Below the pieces are notes generated by a model, which worked only from the letters and a program-made list of their open reading frames with translations, was not told where the DNA came from and ran no database searches. The translations under genes and the position numbers were made by a program. Positions 39,837 through 49,954 of a stretch of 64,000 bases of DNA are shown piece after piece (the first letter of the stretch is position 1; each line of letters starts with the position of its first letter). The stretch is from Acidobacteriota bacterium (GTDB lineage: Bacteria; Acidobacteriota; Terriglobia; Acidiferrales; UBA7541), in contig JABCZN010000001.1 in NCBI GenBank assembly GCA_013289665.1, forward strand, positions 434,001-498,000. Reading direction: 5' to 3'.

Positions 39837-42500
39837 ATGTCCCGGTTTCGCTCCGCGCTCGTGCTTTCCTTCGCGCTCGCCCTCTGCTCGGCATTTGACC
39901 CAAACGCACATGCGGATGATTCTCCCTCCGTCCCGGTTTTTCTTCACACCGATTGGCGCCTCGAATCTTCCTGCAAGCTCAGCGCTAAAACTGAAGCCAT
40001 TTCGCTCCCCGGTTTCGACGATTCGAAATGGCACCCCGCCATCGTCCCCGGCACCGTCGTCGGCTCTCTCGTCGCGGACAAAACTCTTCCCGATCCCAAC
40101 TACGGAAAGAATCTCAATTCATTCCCCGGCGCTTTTACCAACAACAAAATTCAAGCCGCCAATCTCGACATGCCTGCCAACAGTCCTTTCCGCTGCTCCC
40201 ACTGGTTCCGCACTGAATTTGCCACACCCGCCGCTTATGCCAACCGAGCCATCTGGCTCCATTTCCTCGGCATCAATTACCGCGCCAACATCTGGCTCAA
40301 CGGCAAGCAACTTGCCGACCGCAGCGAAGTCGCCGGCGCCTATCGCGCCTATGAATTCCGTATCGGCGAACTTCTGAACAAATCCGGCAAGAATGCCCTC
40401 GCCGTCGAAGTCTTCTCTCCCGAAAAAGATGATCTCGGCCTCACCTGGGTCGACTGGAATCCCACTCCGCCCGACAAAGACACCGGCATCTGGCGCGAAG
40501 TTTTTCTCTCCTCCAGCGGCGACGTTACTTTGCGGCATCCTTTCGTAAACTCCAAGCTCGACTCCGCTTACCGATCGGCGAAGCTTACGCTTTCCGCCGA
40601 ACTCCGAAATACCACCAATCATCCGGTCCAGGCCGTCTTCCACGCCGATGTCGACGAGATTCATTTGAGTCAGCCCGTGGAACTTGCCGCGAACGATACC
40701 AAAATTTTCCGCTTCACACCGGAAGAGTATCCACAACTAAAATTCAACGAGCCGCATCTCTGGTGGCCGGGTGGTAGCCTTTACACCGCTCATTTTCGAG
40801 TGGACGTCTCCAATACCCCTTCCGATTCCGTCACTCTGAATTTCGGCATCCGCGAGGTCACCTCCGAACTCACCGAAACCGGCGGTCGCCTCTTCACTAT
40901 CAACGGCAGGCGCGTCCTTATCCGCGGCGCCGCCTGGGCTCCGGACATGCTGCTCCGTTGGGACTCCAACAAACTCGATGCCGAACTCGCCTACGTCAAG
41001 CACATGGGCCTGAACACCATCCGCCTTGAAGGGAAAGTTGATCGCGAAGAATTCTTCGACAAGACGGACAAGCTCGGCATCCTGGTCATGCCCGGCTGGA
41101 TCTGCTGCGATGCTTGGGAACACTGGAAGAAATGGACGCCGGAAACAAAAACAATCGCTGCCGCCTCGATGGTCGACCAAATCTCCCGCCTCCGCAACCA
41201 TCCGAGCGTCTTCGTCTGGCTCTACGGCAGTGATGGCCCGCCACCCGCCGACATCGAAACCATGTATCTGGACATCCTGAAAAATCTCGAGTGGCCGAAT
41301 CCCACCATCTCCTCGGCTTCCGAAACTCCCACCAAGGTCACCGGCAAGTCCGGCGTAAAAATGACCGGCCCCTACGAATACGTTCCCCCGGTGTACTGGT
41401 TCACCGATACAAAAGCCGGCGGCGCCTTCGGCTACAACACCGAAACCAGCCCCGGCCCCGCGATCCCCACCCAGGAAAGCCTCGCCAAGTTCATTCCCAA
41501 GGATCATCTCTGGCCCATCGATGACTATTGGAATTTCCACGCCGGTGGCGAACGCTTCACCACCATCGATGTCTTCCGCGACGCTCTCGCCAAGCGCTAT
41601 GGCGCTCCCACGTCTCTCGATGACTTCGAGCGCAAAGCCCAGGCCATGGCATACGACAACCAGCGCTCCATGTTCGAGGCCTACGGCCGCAACAAGTACG
41701 TTTCCACCGGCGTCATCCAGTGGATGCTCAACAACGCCTGGCCGTCGCTCATCTGGCATCTTTACGACTACTATCTCGTTCCCTCCGGCGGCTACTTCGG
41801 CACAAAAAAAGCCCAGGAAATCGTCCACATCCAATACGACTGGGACACCAACTCCATCTCCGTCGTCAACGGCACGTACGATGACCTGAAAAACTACAAG
41901 GTGTCCGCGAAGCTTTACAACATCGAGAGCAAGGAAGTAGGTTCCCGCGAGGCCACCATCAATATCGGTTGGGACTCCGTCGGCAAAGCGTTTGATCTAT
42001 CAAAACCGGACAACCTTTCCACCACCTATTTCCTAAAACTCCGGCTCCGCGACGCTTCCGGCAATCTCGTCAGCGATAACTTCTACTGGCTCTCCACCAA
42101 ACCCGACACCATGGACTGGAAGCACAAAAAAGACACCGTCTACACTCCCCAGAAAGACTTCGCTGACCTGACCGGCCTGAACTCGCTGCCGCAAGTGAAG
42201 CTCGAGGCTACCGCAACACCCCAGTCTGTGCTCACTGGCCCGGATCCGCGGAACATACATTTGACCATCAAGAACCCGAGTTCATCGGTGGCGTTTATGG
42301 TTCACCTCCGCGCCACGAAAGGCCCCAGCGGCGACGACCTCGTCCCCGTCTTTTGGGATGACAACTATTTTTCTCTCTTGCCCGGCGAAGAAAAGAAACT
42401 CTCAGTCACATTTACAACTTACGATCCCAAGATTCGCTTTCCGACCCTATTCATTGACGGCTACAACGTTGCGCCCGCAGAGGTTCCACTGTCCCATTGA
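39837..42500 (+). CDS. Exported GH2 exo-beta-D-glucosaminidase-like enzyme
   Basis: An 887-residue glycoside hydrolase family 2 protein. A signal peptide (about 1-27) precedes the sugar-binding, immunoglobulin-like and TIM-barrel domains. WLYGSDGPPP (Asp446) and FGYNTETSPG (Glu536) correspond to the acid/base Asp and nucleophile Glu of the CsxA exo-glucosaminidase subfamily, which uses Asp where most GH2 enzymes have Glu. It probably releases glucosamine from chitosan-type chains outside the cytoplasm; beta-mannosidase activity is the alternative. The ATG at 39837 has GAGG 7 nt upstream. It is monocistronic. Confidence 0.88.
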   Translation: MSRFRSALVLSFALALCSAFDPNAHADDSPSVPVFLHTDWRLESSCKLSAKTEAISLPGFDDSKWHPAIVPGTVVGSLVADKTLPDPNYGKNLNSFPGAFTNNKIQAANLDMPANSPFRCSHWFRTEFATPAAYANRAIWLHFLGINYRANIWLNGKQLADRSEVAGAYRAYEFRIGELLNKSGKNALAVEVFSPEKDDLGLTWVDWNPTPPDKDTGIWREVFLSSSGDVTLRHPFVNSKLDSAYRSAKLTLSAELRNTTNHPVQAVFHADVDEIHLSQPVELAANDTKIFRFTPEEYPQLKFNEPHLWWPGGSLYTAHFRVDVSNTPSDSVTLNFGIREVTSELTETGGRLFTINGRRVLIRGAAWAPDMLLRWDSNKLDAELAYVKHMGLNTIRLEGKVDREEFFDKTDKLGILVMPGWICCDAWEHWKKWTPETKTIAAASMVDQISRLRNHPSVFVWLYGSDGPPPADIETMYLDILKNLEWPNPTISSASETPTKVTGKSGVKMTGPYEYVPPVYWFTDTKAGGAFGYNTETSPGPAIPTQESLAKFIPKDHLWPIDDYWNFHAGGERFTTIDVFRDALAKRYGAPTSLDDFERKAQAMAYDNQRSMFEAYGRNKYVSTGVIQWMLNNAWPSLIWHLYDYYLVPSGGYFGTKKAQEIVHIQYDWDTNSISVVNGTYDDLKNYKVSAKLYNIESKEVGSREATINIGWDSVGKAFDLSKPDNLSTTYFLKLRLRDASGNLVSDNFYWLSTKPDTMDWKHKKDTVYTPQKDFADLTGLNSLPQVKLEATATPQSVLTGPDPRNIHLTIKNPSSSVAFMVHLRATKGPSGDDLVPVFWDDNYFSLLPGEEKKLSVTFTTYDPKIRFPTLFIDGYNVAPAEVPLSH

Positions 42501-42651
42501 GATTTTCATTTGGAATACGACGCTAGCGGCTAAAGTCTGATGGCTGTTGGTTTTCCGTGGAGCCGTTACCTTTTGGCTACCACGGCCCCCACATTCCCCC
42601 TTGCTACCTCTACTGTTAGCGACTAAGCTATCAGTTCAATTGGAGAAAACC

Positions 42652-43080
42652 GTGCCTAAAGAGAAACCACAAGTCAACATCGGCGAAGTCATCAAAACCT
42701 ACCGCAGCCAGCGGGGACTTTCCCAGGGCGACATCGAGCGCCGCACCGGACTGCTTCGTTGCTATCTCTCGCGCGTAGAAAACGGGCACACCGTCCCGTC
42801 GCTTGAGACGCTCGCAAAGATCGCCGAAGCCATGGAAATTTCGCTCGCCGACTTTTTCCCCGGTACCGAAACCCCGCGCGACAAAGAGACCCAAAAAATG
42901 CTCGGCGAACTTAGCCAGGACGAAATCCGCTTCCTCGCCGAAATCAAAAAGTACAGCACCACGCTCTCTGAAGGCGACAAGCGCCTGGTCCTAGCCATGA
43001 TCCGCAAAATGGCCACCCTGCTCCCCGCCCAAGCCGCCGCCCAAGCCAAAAAGCCAATCCTCCGCCGCCCTTCCCTCTAA
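42652..43080 (+). CDS. XRE-family transcriptional regulator
   Basis: A 142-residue protein with an N-terminal Cro/C1-type helix-turn-helix (IGEVIKTYRSQRGLSQGDIE then RRTGLLRCYLSRVENGHTVP and LETLAKIAEAMEISLADFF). The C-terminal helical region has no sensory domain I recognise. The GTG at 42652 follows TGGAGAAAACC and is preferred over an upstream ATG at 42547. It is downstream of the GH2 gene by 151 bp; a regulatory link is possible but not shown. A terminator follows at 43104. Confidence 0.88.
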   Translation: MPKEKPQVNIGEVIKTYRSQRGLSQGDIERRTGLLRCYLSRVENGHTVPSLETLAKIAEAMEISLADFFPGTETPRDKETQKMLGELSQDEIRFLAEIKKYSTTLSEGDKRLVLAMIRKMATLLPAQAAAQAKKPILRRPSL

Positions 43081-43103
43081 CAGTTTTCGATTTTCAATGG
43101 CGA

Positions 43104-43141
43104 CGGCCCGTCCCGCAAGATCGGACGGGCCGCTCTTTTAT
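43104..43141 (+). terminator. Intrinsic terminator after the XRE gene
   Basis: CGGCCCGTCC (43104-43113) pairs with GGACGGGCCG (43123-43132): a perfect 10-bp stem and 9-nt loop, followed by CTCTTTTATT. It lies 23 bp past the XRE stop. Confidence 0.85.
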
Positions 43142-43178
43142 TGGGTGCGAGAGCGAAGCTCTCGCTTTTACGGTTTCA
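43140..43178. repeat. REP-like hairpin R7
   Basis: TTGGGT then GCGAGAGC-GAA-GCTCTCGC (43147-43165), then TTTTACGGTTTCAGCCC. Both arms differ from R1 in a compensating manner (GGGAGC to GAGAGC with GCTCCC to GCTCTC). It lies directly after the terminator. Confidence 0.8.
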
Positions 43179-43221
43179 GCCCATCCAAAAAATTATCCCC
43201 TGTCGCGAAACGCCGTCCCAC

Positions 43222-45192
43222 TCAAACATTCCGATTCCGCAACGCCTGCAACGCTTCCGGCAAGGCCGCCCCCGACCCACCACTTCCCCCCGCCCCCTCT
43301 TTCCCATCTTCATCCAACGTATCGCCTTCGCCCGGCGCCAAAAACAAATTCGTCTCCACCGCATACTGCTTGGTATAGAGGTCGTAATACCGCCCATGCG
43401 CCGCATAAAGCGATTCATGCGTTCCGCGCTCCAGAATATTCCCCTCCTGCACCACCAAAATCTGCTCCGCCCGCCGAATCGTGGACAACCGGTGCGCAAT
43501 CACAAACGTAGTCCGCCCGCGCATCAAATACCGCAGTCCCTCCTGAATCAGCGCCTCCGACTCCGAGTCCAAACTCGAAGTCGCCTCATCCAGAATCAAA
43601 ATCCGCGGGTCCGCCAGGATCGCCCGCGCAATGGACACGCGCTGCTTCTGCCCTCCGGAAAGTTTCACGCCACGTTCGCCCACCACCGTGTCGTACTTCT
43701 TCTCATAATTCTCCGCAAATTCATCCACCCGCGCGATTCGGCAAGCCTCCATAATTTCCGCCTCGGTAGCACCCGGCCGCGCATACGCCACGTTCTCCCG
43801 AATCGACCCGTCAAAAAGGAAGGTCTCCTGCAGCACCACGCCAAGCTGCGTCCGATACGAACTAAGCTGCACCGTCGAAAGGTCCACGCCATCCACCAGA
43901 ATCCGCCCCTGCGTAGGCGTATAAAACGCCGAAACCAGCCCAATGATCGTCGATTTCCCCGACCCCGACGGCCCCACAAGCGCCGTCACCGTTCCCGGCT
44001 CCGACACAAAACTCACCCCGTGCAAAACTTCCTTCGCCGCCTCATAGGAAAAATGCACGTCCTCAAATTCCACTCGCCCCGCAATCCGTCCCAGCCGCAC
44101 CGTCCTCCGCGGGTCCTGATCCTCCTTCGCTTCATTCAAGATCTCGCGTGTCCGCTCCAACCCAGTAATCGCCTCTGTAAGCTGCGTCCCAATCGCCACA
44201 ATCTGAAACACCGGCGCGATCAGCATTGCCAGGAAAGCCGAATAAGAAAAAAACATGCCGATCGTCATCTGCCCGGAAATGATTCTGCGCGCGCTCAGGT
44301 ACATCACCACCGCGCTCACCAGCCCCATCAACATCGCGCCCGAAAGGCTCATAATCGAAGTCGCCGTCAAAGTCTTCAGCACGTTGTCCAGCAACCGCTG
44401 CGCCCCACCCGCAAAGACGCTCTCCTCATGCTCCTCCGCGTGATAGCCCTTCACCACGCGCACCCCGCCCAGCGACTCAGTAAGCCGGCCAGTCACCTCC
44501 GCATTGATTTTGGGCCGTGCTCGAAAAATGGGACGAATGGTCGAGAAAGCCTTGTTGAGAAACAGCGCGAATAGTATCAGTACCCCAAACGCGACCAGCG
44601 TCATCACCGTATTGATATAAAGCAGCACGCCCATGGCGAGCACCGCGGTCATCAAACCGCCGACGAATTCCACCAGCCCCGTGCCGATCAAATTCCGCAC
44701 GCCTTCCACGTCGCTCATAATCCGGGAAACCAGCGCCCCCGTTTTGTTCGCGTCGTAAAAACTCACGGAAAGCCGCCCAATGTGCGCTTGCACCTGCTTC
44801 CGCAAATCCGTGATCATCCGCTGTGCCGACTTCGACAGCAGTTGCGTCAACGCAAAAGAAGAAAGCCCCTGAATCAGCGTTGCCGCAATAACCGTCAGCA
44901 CCAGCGGGAGCAGCAGCTTCTGCTGCTTTTTTCCAATCACATCGTCAATCAGGTATTTTGTCGAACCTGGCAGCACCAGCCCCGCCACCCGGTTGATGGC
45001 CATCAATCCAATCCCGAGCAGCAGAATTCCCCGCCGTGGATGGATCAGCGCCCAGATTTCGGGCAGCGAACTCCAATTCACCTTCTTCTTGGGCTTCTTG
45101 TCCGCAGCTTCGCCAGAACCCGATCGGCCAGACGAGCGTTCTCCGGAAGCTCCCTTAACGGCCGTTGGTGTGTACGTTGAGCGTAGTGACAT
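43222..45192 (-). CDS. ABC exporter (fused membrane and ATPase, MsbA/LmrA-type)
   Basis: A 656-residue half-transporter. A basic, Ser/Gly-rich N-terminus (about 1-45) precedes six membrane helices (about 60-335) and an ATPase domain. Walker A is VGPSGSGKST, the signature KLSGGQKQRVSIARAIL, Walker B RILILDEATSSLDSE, and the switch IVIAHRLSTI-type sequence appears as FVIAHRLSTIRRA. It exports lipids, peptides or drugs; the substrate is unknown. The ATG at 45192 with GGGG is preferred over an ATG at 45243. It is adjacent to the strand-composition change near 45.2 kb. Confidence 0.9.
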   Translation of the reverse strand: MSLRSTYTPTAVKGASGERSSGRSGSGEAADKKPKKKVNWSSLPEIWALIHPRRGILLLGIGLMAINRVAGLVLPGSTKYLIDDVIGKKQQKLLLPLVLTVIAATLIQGLSSFALTQLLSKSAQRMITDLRKQVQAHIGRLSVSFYDANKTGALVSRIMSDVEGVRNLIGTGLVEFVGGLMTAVLAMGVLLYINTVMTLVAFGVLILFALFLNKAFSTIRPIFRARPKINAEVTGRLTESLGGVRVVKGYHAEEHEESVFAGGAQRLLDNVLKTLTATSIMSLSGAMLMGLVSAVVMYLSARRIISGQMTIGMFFSYSAFLAMLIAPVFQIVAIGTQLTEAITGLERTREILNEAKEDQDPRRTVRLGRIAGRVEFEDVHFSYEAAKEVLHGVSFVSEPGTVTALVGPSGSGKSTIIGLVSAFYTPTQGRILVDGVDLSTVQLSSYRTQLGVVLQETFLFDGSIRENVAYARPGATEAEIMEACRIARVDEFAENYEKKYDTVVGERGVKLSGGQKQRVSIARAILADPRILILDEATSSLDSESEALIQEGLRYLMRGRTTFVIAHRLSTIRRAEQILVVQEGNILERGTHESLYAAHGRYYDLYTKQYAVETNLFLAPGEGDTLDEDGKEGAGGSGGSGAALPEALQALRNRNV

Positions 45193-45299
45193 AGTCCCCA
45201 GTGTTCGCTGTGAAGGATACCTCTTCGATGCGCGAATCGCCACGGAATGTACGCACCGCAGCCATTAGTTGTAATGGATATTCGTGTAAACAAAAATGT

Positions 45300-45327
45300 G
45301 TGGCCGACCCGAAGGCCGGCCACTACA
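45300..45327. repeat. GTGGCCGACC-type repeat
   Basis: GTGGCCG (45300-45306) pairs with CGGCCAC (45317-45323) around ACCCGAAGGC. It belongs with 37203, 38321 and 53301. It sits in the 280-bp gap between the ABC exporter and the next, divergent gene. Confidence 0.55.
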
Positions 45328-45472
45328 CCGAACCTAGCGGTACGCCTCTGAAACGCCGCAACCAGTCCCAACGTGCCCGTTGACTCGGCTGTTTTCTTGC
45401 CACGTCGGCGCCATGGGGCGGGGTCTGAGGTAAGATACGTCATCAAGAAGCCAGAAGGTTCGGGGGTGGCGG

Positions 45473-47278
45473 ATGAAACTTCTGCAACGGGCACAGTTGG
45501 GATTGCTGGCTGGCATCATGGGCGTGTCCGCGTCCGCGGCGCAATCGGCGGCACAACAAGCAACATCGAACGTGGAGGGAAGAGTCGTGCGCGATCCGGG
45601 TGGAGATCCCATCCGGAAGGCGGTTGTTCGACTTCTGGCCATCGGTGCTGACTCGCGCGTCTTTACTGGGACGGCGACAGAAAATGTGCCCGACGAAGCC
45701 GAAGCGATTGAAGGAGTGGTTAGCAATTTCGCAGGGAGCGATGGCCTTGACGAGCGCCAGAACTACACGGCGGCGACAGACGCTGAGGGACGATTCAAGT
45801 TCGAGAAGATACCGCCGGGAAGCTACATTGTGTCTCTCTCACGGGATGGATACGTACCGGCCGAATCGAAACCCCGCGGAATGATGATTACCGTGGTCGA
45901 GGGACAAAACCTGCCGGACCTGACGTACAAAATGGCTACCGCAGGCCTGATTGCCGGCAAGATCGTGGACGCCGATGGCGACCCGATGTCCGGTCTAACG
46001 GTACTGGCTATAGCGAAAGATCAGGGACGCTCGGGCGTTGGCGGCATGTTGACTACCTATCTATCGATAGCTGGCGTTGCCGGGAAGTTGCCTGGAATGG
46101 CGACGACCAATGACTTGGGGGAATACCGCATCGCCGGCTTGCGGGCCGGGCAGTATTTGGTGATCGCTCGACCGAGAGGCAACGCAGCACCTCCACCGGC
46201 TCCAGGGAACAAAGCCCACCCGGGTGAACGCCTGGTGTATGCGCCGACGTACTATCCCGGAGTGCTCGACGAGAAGCAGGCGAGCGCATTGCAGGTGGTT
46301 TCAGGAGGTGCGGCGACAGCGGATTTTACCTTGCTTGTGCATCGCACATATCGGGTGAGCGGAATCGTAAGCGGCTTGGTCGATACAAAAGGCTCACTCA
46401 TTCTTCTGATGTCAAACAGCGGCCGCCCGCAACAGCAGCCACTGGGAGAGGGAGGCAAGTTCGAATTTCCCAGTCTGGAACCCGGAACGTATATTGCTCA
46501 AGTGGTTGAGCTGTCTGAACGAGCCCAGCAAGGGGGACCAAAAATGATGACGGTCCCGACTCCGATTGTGGTGAGCGGTTCCGATCTCATCGATTTGGTG
46601 TTGCAGCCGTCCGCTCAGGGGACGGTTAGCGGCAAGTTTCGGGGGGAAAGCTCGGACAACGTTGACTGGAAGCAGATCACGGTCTCTCTGGTGCACGTGG
46701 CGGAGGCAGGAGAAAACCCTGCCGAGAACGGGTTGTTGAGCTTGTTTCAACGAGGTGGGTCAGCCGCTGTCAAGGAAGACGGAACATTTGAAATCAACGA
46801 TGTGGCTCCGGGGAATTACCAAGTGGCCGTCTACACCCCTTCGGAAAAATATCGCGATTGGTATCTGAAATCTTTGCTGTTCGCCGGGCGCGAAGTAGCC
46901 GACACCGGATTCGCAGCAATCGGCGAAACGTCCCTTGAAGTCGTGATAAATGCAAAAGGCGCGTCGATCGAAGGAAAGGTCACAGATACGACAGGAAAGG
47001 CCGCGGCGGACGTCTTTGTCGTGACCCTGCCCAGCTCGGGGAAATTGGCGCGTCCGGACTCGTATCAAACGGGGAAGACAGATGCCACCGGGAGTTTTTT
47101 CCTACGCGGGTTAAATCCCGGAGAGTTCGCGGTAGTGGCTCTAGAAAACCTCCAGGGGGACACGCGAAGCGCTGACTTTTATCAGAAATATGGCAGCCAG
47201 GGCGCGAATGTCAGCTTGGCGGAGGGGGAGAAGAAGACCGTGACGTTAGCGCTGGCCGCAGCCGATAGCAAGCGGTAG
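45473..47278 (+). CDS. Exported protein with carboxypeptidase-regulatory-like domains
   Basis: A 601-residue protein with a signal peptide (about 1-24). It is made of repeated beta-sandwich carboxypeptidase-regulatory-like (CarboxypepD_reg) modules: VEGRVVRDPGGDPIRKAVVR, GKIVDADGDPMSGLTVLAIA, YRVSGIVSGLVDTKGSLILL, GTVSGKFRGESSDNVDWKQI and IEGKVTDTTGKAAADVFVVT. Several contain the GEYRIAGL or FEKIPPGSY turn typical of such domains. Acidobacterial envelopes contain many proteins of this type, often TonB-receptor relatives without the barrel. Function unknown. GGGGGTGGCGG precedes the ATG. Its plus-strand sequence is G-leaning, unlike genes to its left. Confidence 0.82.
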   Translation: MKLLQRAQLGLLAGIMGVSASAAQSAAQQATSNVEGRVVRDPGGDPIRKAVVRLLAIGADSRVFTGTATENVPDEAEAIEGVVSNFAGSDGLDERQNYTAATDAEGRFKFEKIPPGSYIVSLSRDGYVPAESKPRGMMITVVEGQNLPDLTYKMATAGLIAGKIVDADGDPMSGLTVLAIAKDQGRSGVGGMLTTYLSIAGVAGKLPGMATTNDLGEYRIAGLRAGQYLVIARPRGNAAPPPAPGNKAHPGERLVYAPTYYPGVLDEKQASALQVVSGGAATADFTLLVHRTYRVSGIVSGLVDTKGSLILLMSNSGRPQQQPLGEGGKFEFPSLEPGTYIAQVVELSERAQQGGPKMMTVPTPIVVSGSDLIDLVLQPSAQGTVSGKFRGESSDNVDWKQITVSLVHVAEAGENPAENGLLSLFQRGGSAAVKEDGTFEINDVAPGNYQVAVYTPSEKYRDWYLKSLLFAGREVADTGFAAIGETSLEVVINAKGASIEGKVTDTTGKAAADVFVVTLPSSGKLARPDSYQTGKTDATGSFFLRGLNPGEFAVVALENLQGDTRSADFYQKYGSQGANVSLAEGEKKTVTLALAAADSKR

Positions 47279-47331
47279 AAGAAAAATGCCTGTCTGCAAG
47301 CGCCGGCATTGTTCTGCAAAGACACCAAGGG

Positions 47332-48363
47332 TCATTTTGCCGGAGAAACAACGCCAACCTTATCCACGCCGCTGCACGCGATGTACAAGCGCCCGTCCGA
47401 TGTCGCCGCCATGTTGCGAACCACTCCTCCGCCCGAGGGAATCTTCGCGCTCGCGAAAGTCTGCGTCTTCGGATTGAACTGCACGATCGTATTCGGATGC
47501 ACGCCAGACTCGCTGTACCAGACCATCCCATCCGGAGTGATCGCAATCCCGTAGGGATTCGACTCCGCCCCGCCAGGTGAATTGAACAATTTCACGCTCC
47601 CCGCCGTAGTGTTCAGCGTTCCCAGATGTCCGCTCTTAAAATCCGTGAAATAGACCGTGTCGTCGGCGGCAATCGCCAGCCGCCGTGGCCGGACGCCATC
47701 CGGAAGCGGGTACTCCTTGATCGCCAGTGTCTGCGGATCAATCGAAGCCATCTTGTTCGTCCCAAGCTCGCAGAAAACCGGCACGCCCTTGCTGCTGATC
47801 TGAATTCCATACGGCAGCGCCGCCTGGGTGGGAACTTCCTTTAGCTCAATTTTCCCGCTTTTCGGATCCAGCCGGCCCACCATGTTCCCGCCCTGTACGG
47901 TAAACCACAAAATTCCCCGCCCATCAAACACTGCCGTGTGTGGATCGTCAGCTTTCTCAACGGGCATTTTGTATTCCGTCACCTTGCCCGTGCGCGGGTC
48001 GAGCTTCCCGATATACCCGCCAAAATTAGCGGTGAACCAGATGTTACCGTCCTTGTCCGCCACCAGACCGTGCGGTCCGGAATTCTTGTCCGTGGCCAGG
48101 GGATATTCCTTGAAGTCGCCGCTGTTTGGATCAAGCCGCCCGATCTTGTTCACCATCTGCTCGGTGAACCACAGTGCCCCGTCCGCTCCCACCGCAGGAT
48201 CGTGCGGGTGCGCGCCCTTGGTAGGCACGGCCCACTCCTGAATCCTGACCTGCAGCTCGCTCACCTCAACTGAACTGCTCGCGGAGCGGTGGCTCGGCAA
48301 AGCAGCAGCGACGAGCGTTCCCAAACATGCAAGGCAAAGCAGCGCAAAGGTTCTCTTGGACAT
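47332..48363 (-). CDS. Exported Vgb-like beta-propeller protein
   Basis: A 343-residue protein with a signal peptide (cleavage near LPSHRSA). Six or seven propeller blades repeat the pattern [53 protein letters not shown]. This is the virginiamycin-B-lyase/streptogramin-lyase fold, but the His residues in GPH are not kept in all blades (NPYGI, RPRRL), so lyase activity is doubtful. It may bind a ligand or peptide in the periplasm. The ATG at 48363 has a GGGGGG site. It is divergent from the aminotransferase gene. Confidence 0.82.
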   Translation of the reverse strand: MSKRTFALLCLACLGTLVAAALPSHRSASSSVEVSELQVRIQEWAVPTKGAHPHDPAVGADGALWFTEQMVNKIGRLDPNSGDFKEYPLATDKNSGPHGLVADKDGNIWFTANFGGYIGKLDPRTGKVTEYKMPVEKADDPHTAVFDGRGILWFTVQGGNMVGRLDPKSGKIELKEVPTQAALPYGIQISSKGVPVFCELGTNKMASIDPQTLAIKEYPLPDGVRPRRLAIAADDTVYFTDFKSGHLGTLNTTAGSVKLFNSPGGAESNPYGIAITPDGMVWYSESGVHPNTIVQFNPKTQTFASAKIPSGGGVVRNMAATSDGRLYIACSGVDKVGVVSPAK

Positions 48364-48583
48364 GGCGTCCCCCCTGTTTTATATCCCGATACGCATATGG
48401 ACGTTTCACCGGGCCGGGCGGATACAAGCTTATGACAGCGCATCGTGGCTGCGCGAGTCTATAGCGCAATGTCCAGCCGGATGCCATAATGTTTCTAGGG
48501 TTCTTACCGGGTTCAAAGAGCCGCCAATTGCACCCTGCCTGGCGCAGGAAGCCCCGGAAGATTTCTGCACCGGGAGCAGCGGT

Positions 48584-49795
48584 ATGCCTACCACGCATCT
48601 CAATCCCATGGGAACGAAAGAGTTCATCGAGCTCGAACAGACCTACGGCGCCCACAATTATCGCCCGCTCGACGTCGTGATCGAGCGCGGCGAAGGCGCA
48701 TGGGTATTCGATGTGGAAGGGAAGCGCTACCTCGATTGCCTGGCGGCGTATTCGGCGGTGAATCAAGGGCATTGCCATCCGAAGCTCCTTGAAACACTCA
48801 CTGAACAAGCGCGCAAAGTAACGCTGACCTCGCGCGCGTTTCGCAACGCCCAACTGCCGCTCCTCTATAAGGAATTGCACGATCTGACCGGCATGGACAT
48901 GTCGCTCCCGATGAATTCCGGCGCCGAAGCCGTTGAAACCGCGGTAAAAGCTGCTCGCAAATGGGGCTACACGAAAAAAGGAATTCCCGAGGGGCAAGCG
49001 GAAATCATCGTCTGCGAGGGGAACTTTCACGGCCGCACCATCAGCGTGGTCAGTTTTTCAACCGAAGGGCAATACAAAAATGGTTTCGGCCCGTTCACAC
49101 CGGGATTCCGTGTCATTCCATTTGGCGATGCGCAAGCCTTGCGCGCAGCCATCACTTTAAACACCTGCGGATTCTTGCTTGAACCAATTCAAGGCGAAGC
49201 TGGCATCATCATTCCGCCTGACGGATTCTTAGGCGAAGCGGCGGACATATGCCGCGAAAACCGCGTGCTATTCATGGCGGATGAAATCCAATCCGGGCTC
49301 GGCCGCACCGGCAAAATGCTCGCCTGCATGCACGAAAATGTTCAGCCCGACGTCCTGATTATCGGCAAAGCATTGGCCGGCGGATTTTATCCCGTGTCGG
49401 CAGTGCTGGGGTCAAAGGAAATTCTGGGCGTTTTTCAGCCAGGCGATCACGGCAGCACCTTTGGTGGAAACCCGCTGGCCTGCGCATTGGCGCGAACGGC
49501 GCTGCGCATCCTGGTGGATGAAAAACTGGTGGAGCGCTCCGCGGAGTTGGGCGCCTATTTCCTGGAAAAGTTGCAGACGCTGCGGAGCCCGGCGATCCTC
49601 GAAATTCGCGGCCGCGGGCTGTGGATCGCGATCGAATTGAATCGAGATGCCCGGCCGTATTGCGAGGCCCTGAAAGAAGCAGGCATCCTCTCTAAGGAAA
49701 CGCACGATACGATCATCCGCATCGCCCCGCCCCTGGTCATCGAGCGCGACGAAATCGACTGGGCCTTCGACCGCATCGCCAAAGTCCTCGGCTAG
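48584..49795 (+). CDS. rocD: Ornithine aminotransferase (class III)
   Basis: A 403-residue PLP enzyme. The N-terminus [20 protein letters not shown] is typical of ornithine--oxo-acid aminotransferase. The PLP pocket has [16 protein letters not shown], and the catalytic Lys is in [15 protein letters not shown]. It converts ornithine and 2-oxoglutarate to glutamate semialdehyde. Related class III aminotransferases (acetylornithine, GABA) are less likely given the N-terminus. The ATG at 48584 has GGGAG 7 nt upstream; an open frame continues upstream to 48356 without conservation. No arginase or proline gene is adjacent. Confidence 0.9.
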   Translation: MPTTHLNPMGTKEFIELEQTYGAHNYRPLDVVIERGEGAWVFDVEGKRYLDCLAAYSAVNQGHCHPKLLETLTEQARKVTLTSRAFRNAQLPLLYKELHDLTGMDMSLPMNSGAEAVETAVKAARKWGYTKKGIPEGQAEIIVCEGNFHGRTISVVSFSTEGQYKNGFGPFTPGFRVIPFGDAQALRAAITLNTCGFLLEPIQGEAGIIIPPDGFLGEAADICRENRVLFMADEIQSGLGRTGKMLACMHENVQPDVLIIGKALAGGFYPVSAVLGSKEILGVFQPGDHGSTFGGNPLACALARTALRILVDEKLVERSAELGAYFLEKLQTLRSPAILEIRGRGLWIAIELNRDARPYCEALKEAGILSKETHDTIIRIAPPLVIERDEIDWAFDRIAKVLG

Positions 49796-49803
49796 CCTTA
49801 AAC

Positions 49804-49830
49804 TAGCACAGGCTTTAGCCTGTGTTCCTG
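49804..49830. repeat. CACAGGCTTTAGCCTGTG palindrome
   Basis: CACAGGCT (49807-49814) and AGCCTGTG (49817-49824) form an 8-bp stem with a 2-nt loop, then TTCCTGCC. A weaker relative is at 33775-33800. It lies just after the aminotransferase stop; no T-tract follows. Confidence 0.55.
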
Positions 49831-49954
49831 CCGCTTGAAATTGGCTACACGCAGGGCAGCCCATCCATCTCTGGGCAGCCACGTGTGCCAGGGACCGTCG
49901 CACAAGCACTTTTGAATTGATTGCGAACCGCGACGCCAGGAGCGGGATGATTTT

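Noticed and set aside
43141..44574. A 477-codon Arg/His-rich open frame on the plus strand
   Set aside because: It is the antisense shadow of the ABC exporter; long open frames on the opposite strand are common at this GC content and this one lacks any domain.
47332..48363. Functional virginiamycin B lyase
   Set aside because: The propeller is similar, but the His residues of the lyase are not all in place; a resistance function is not supported.
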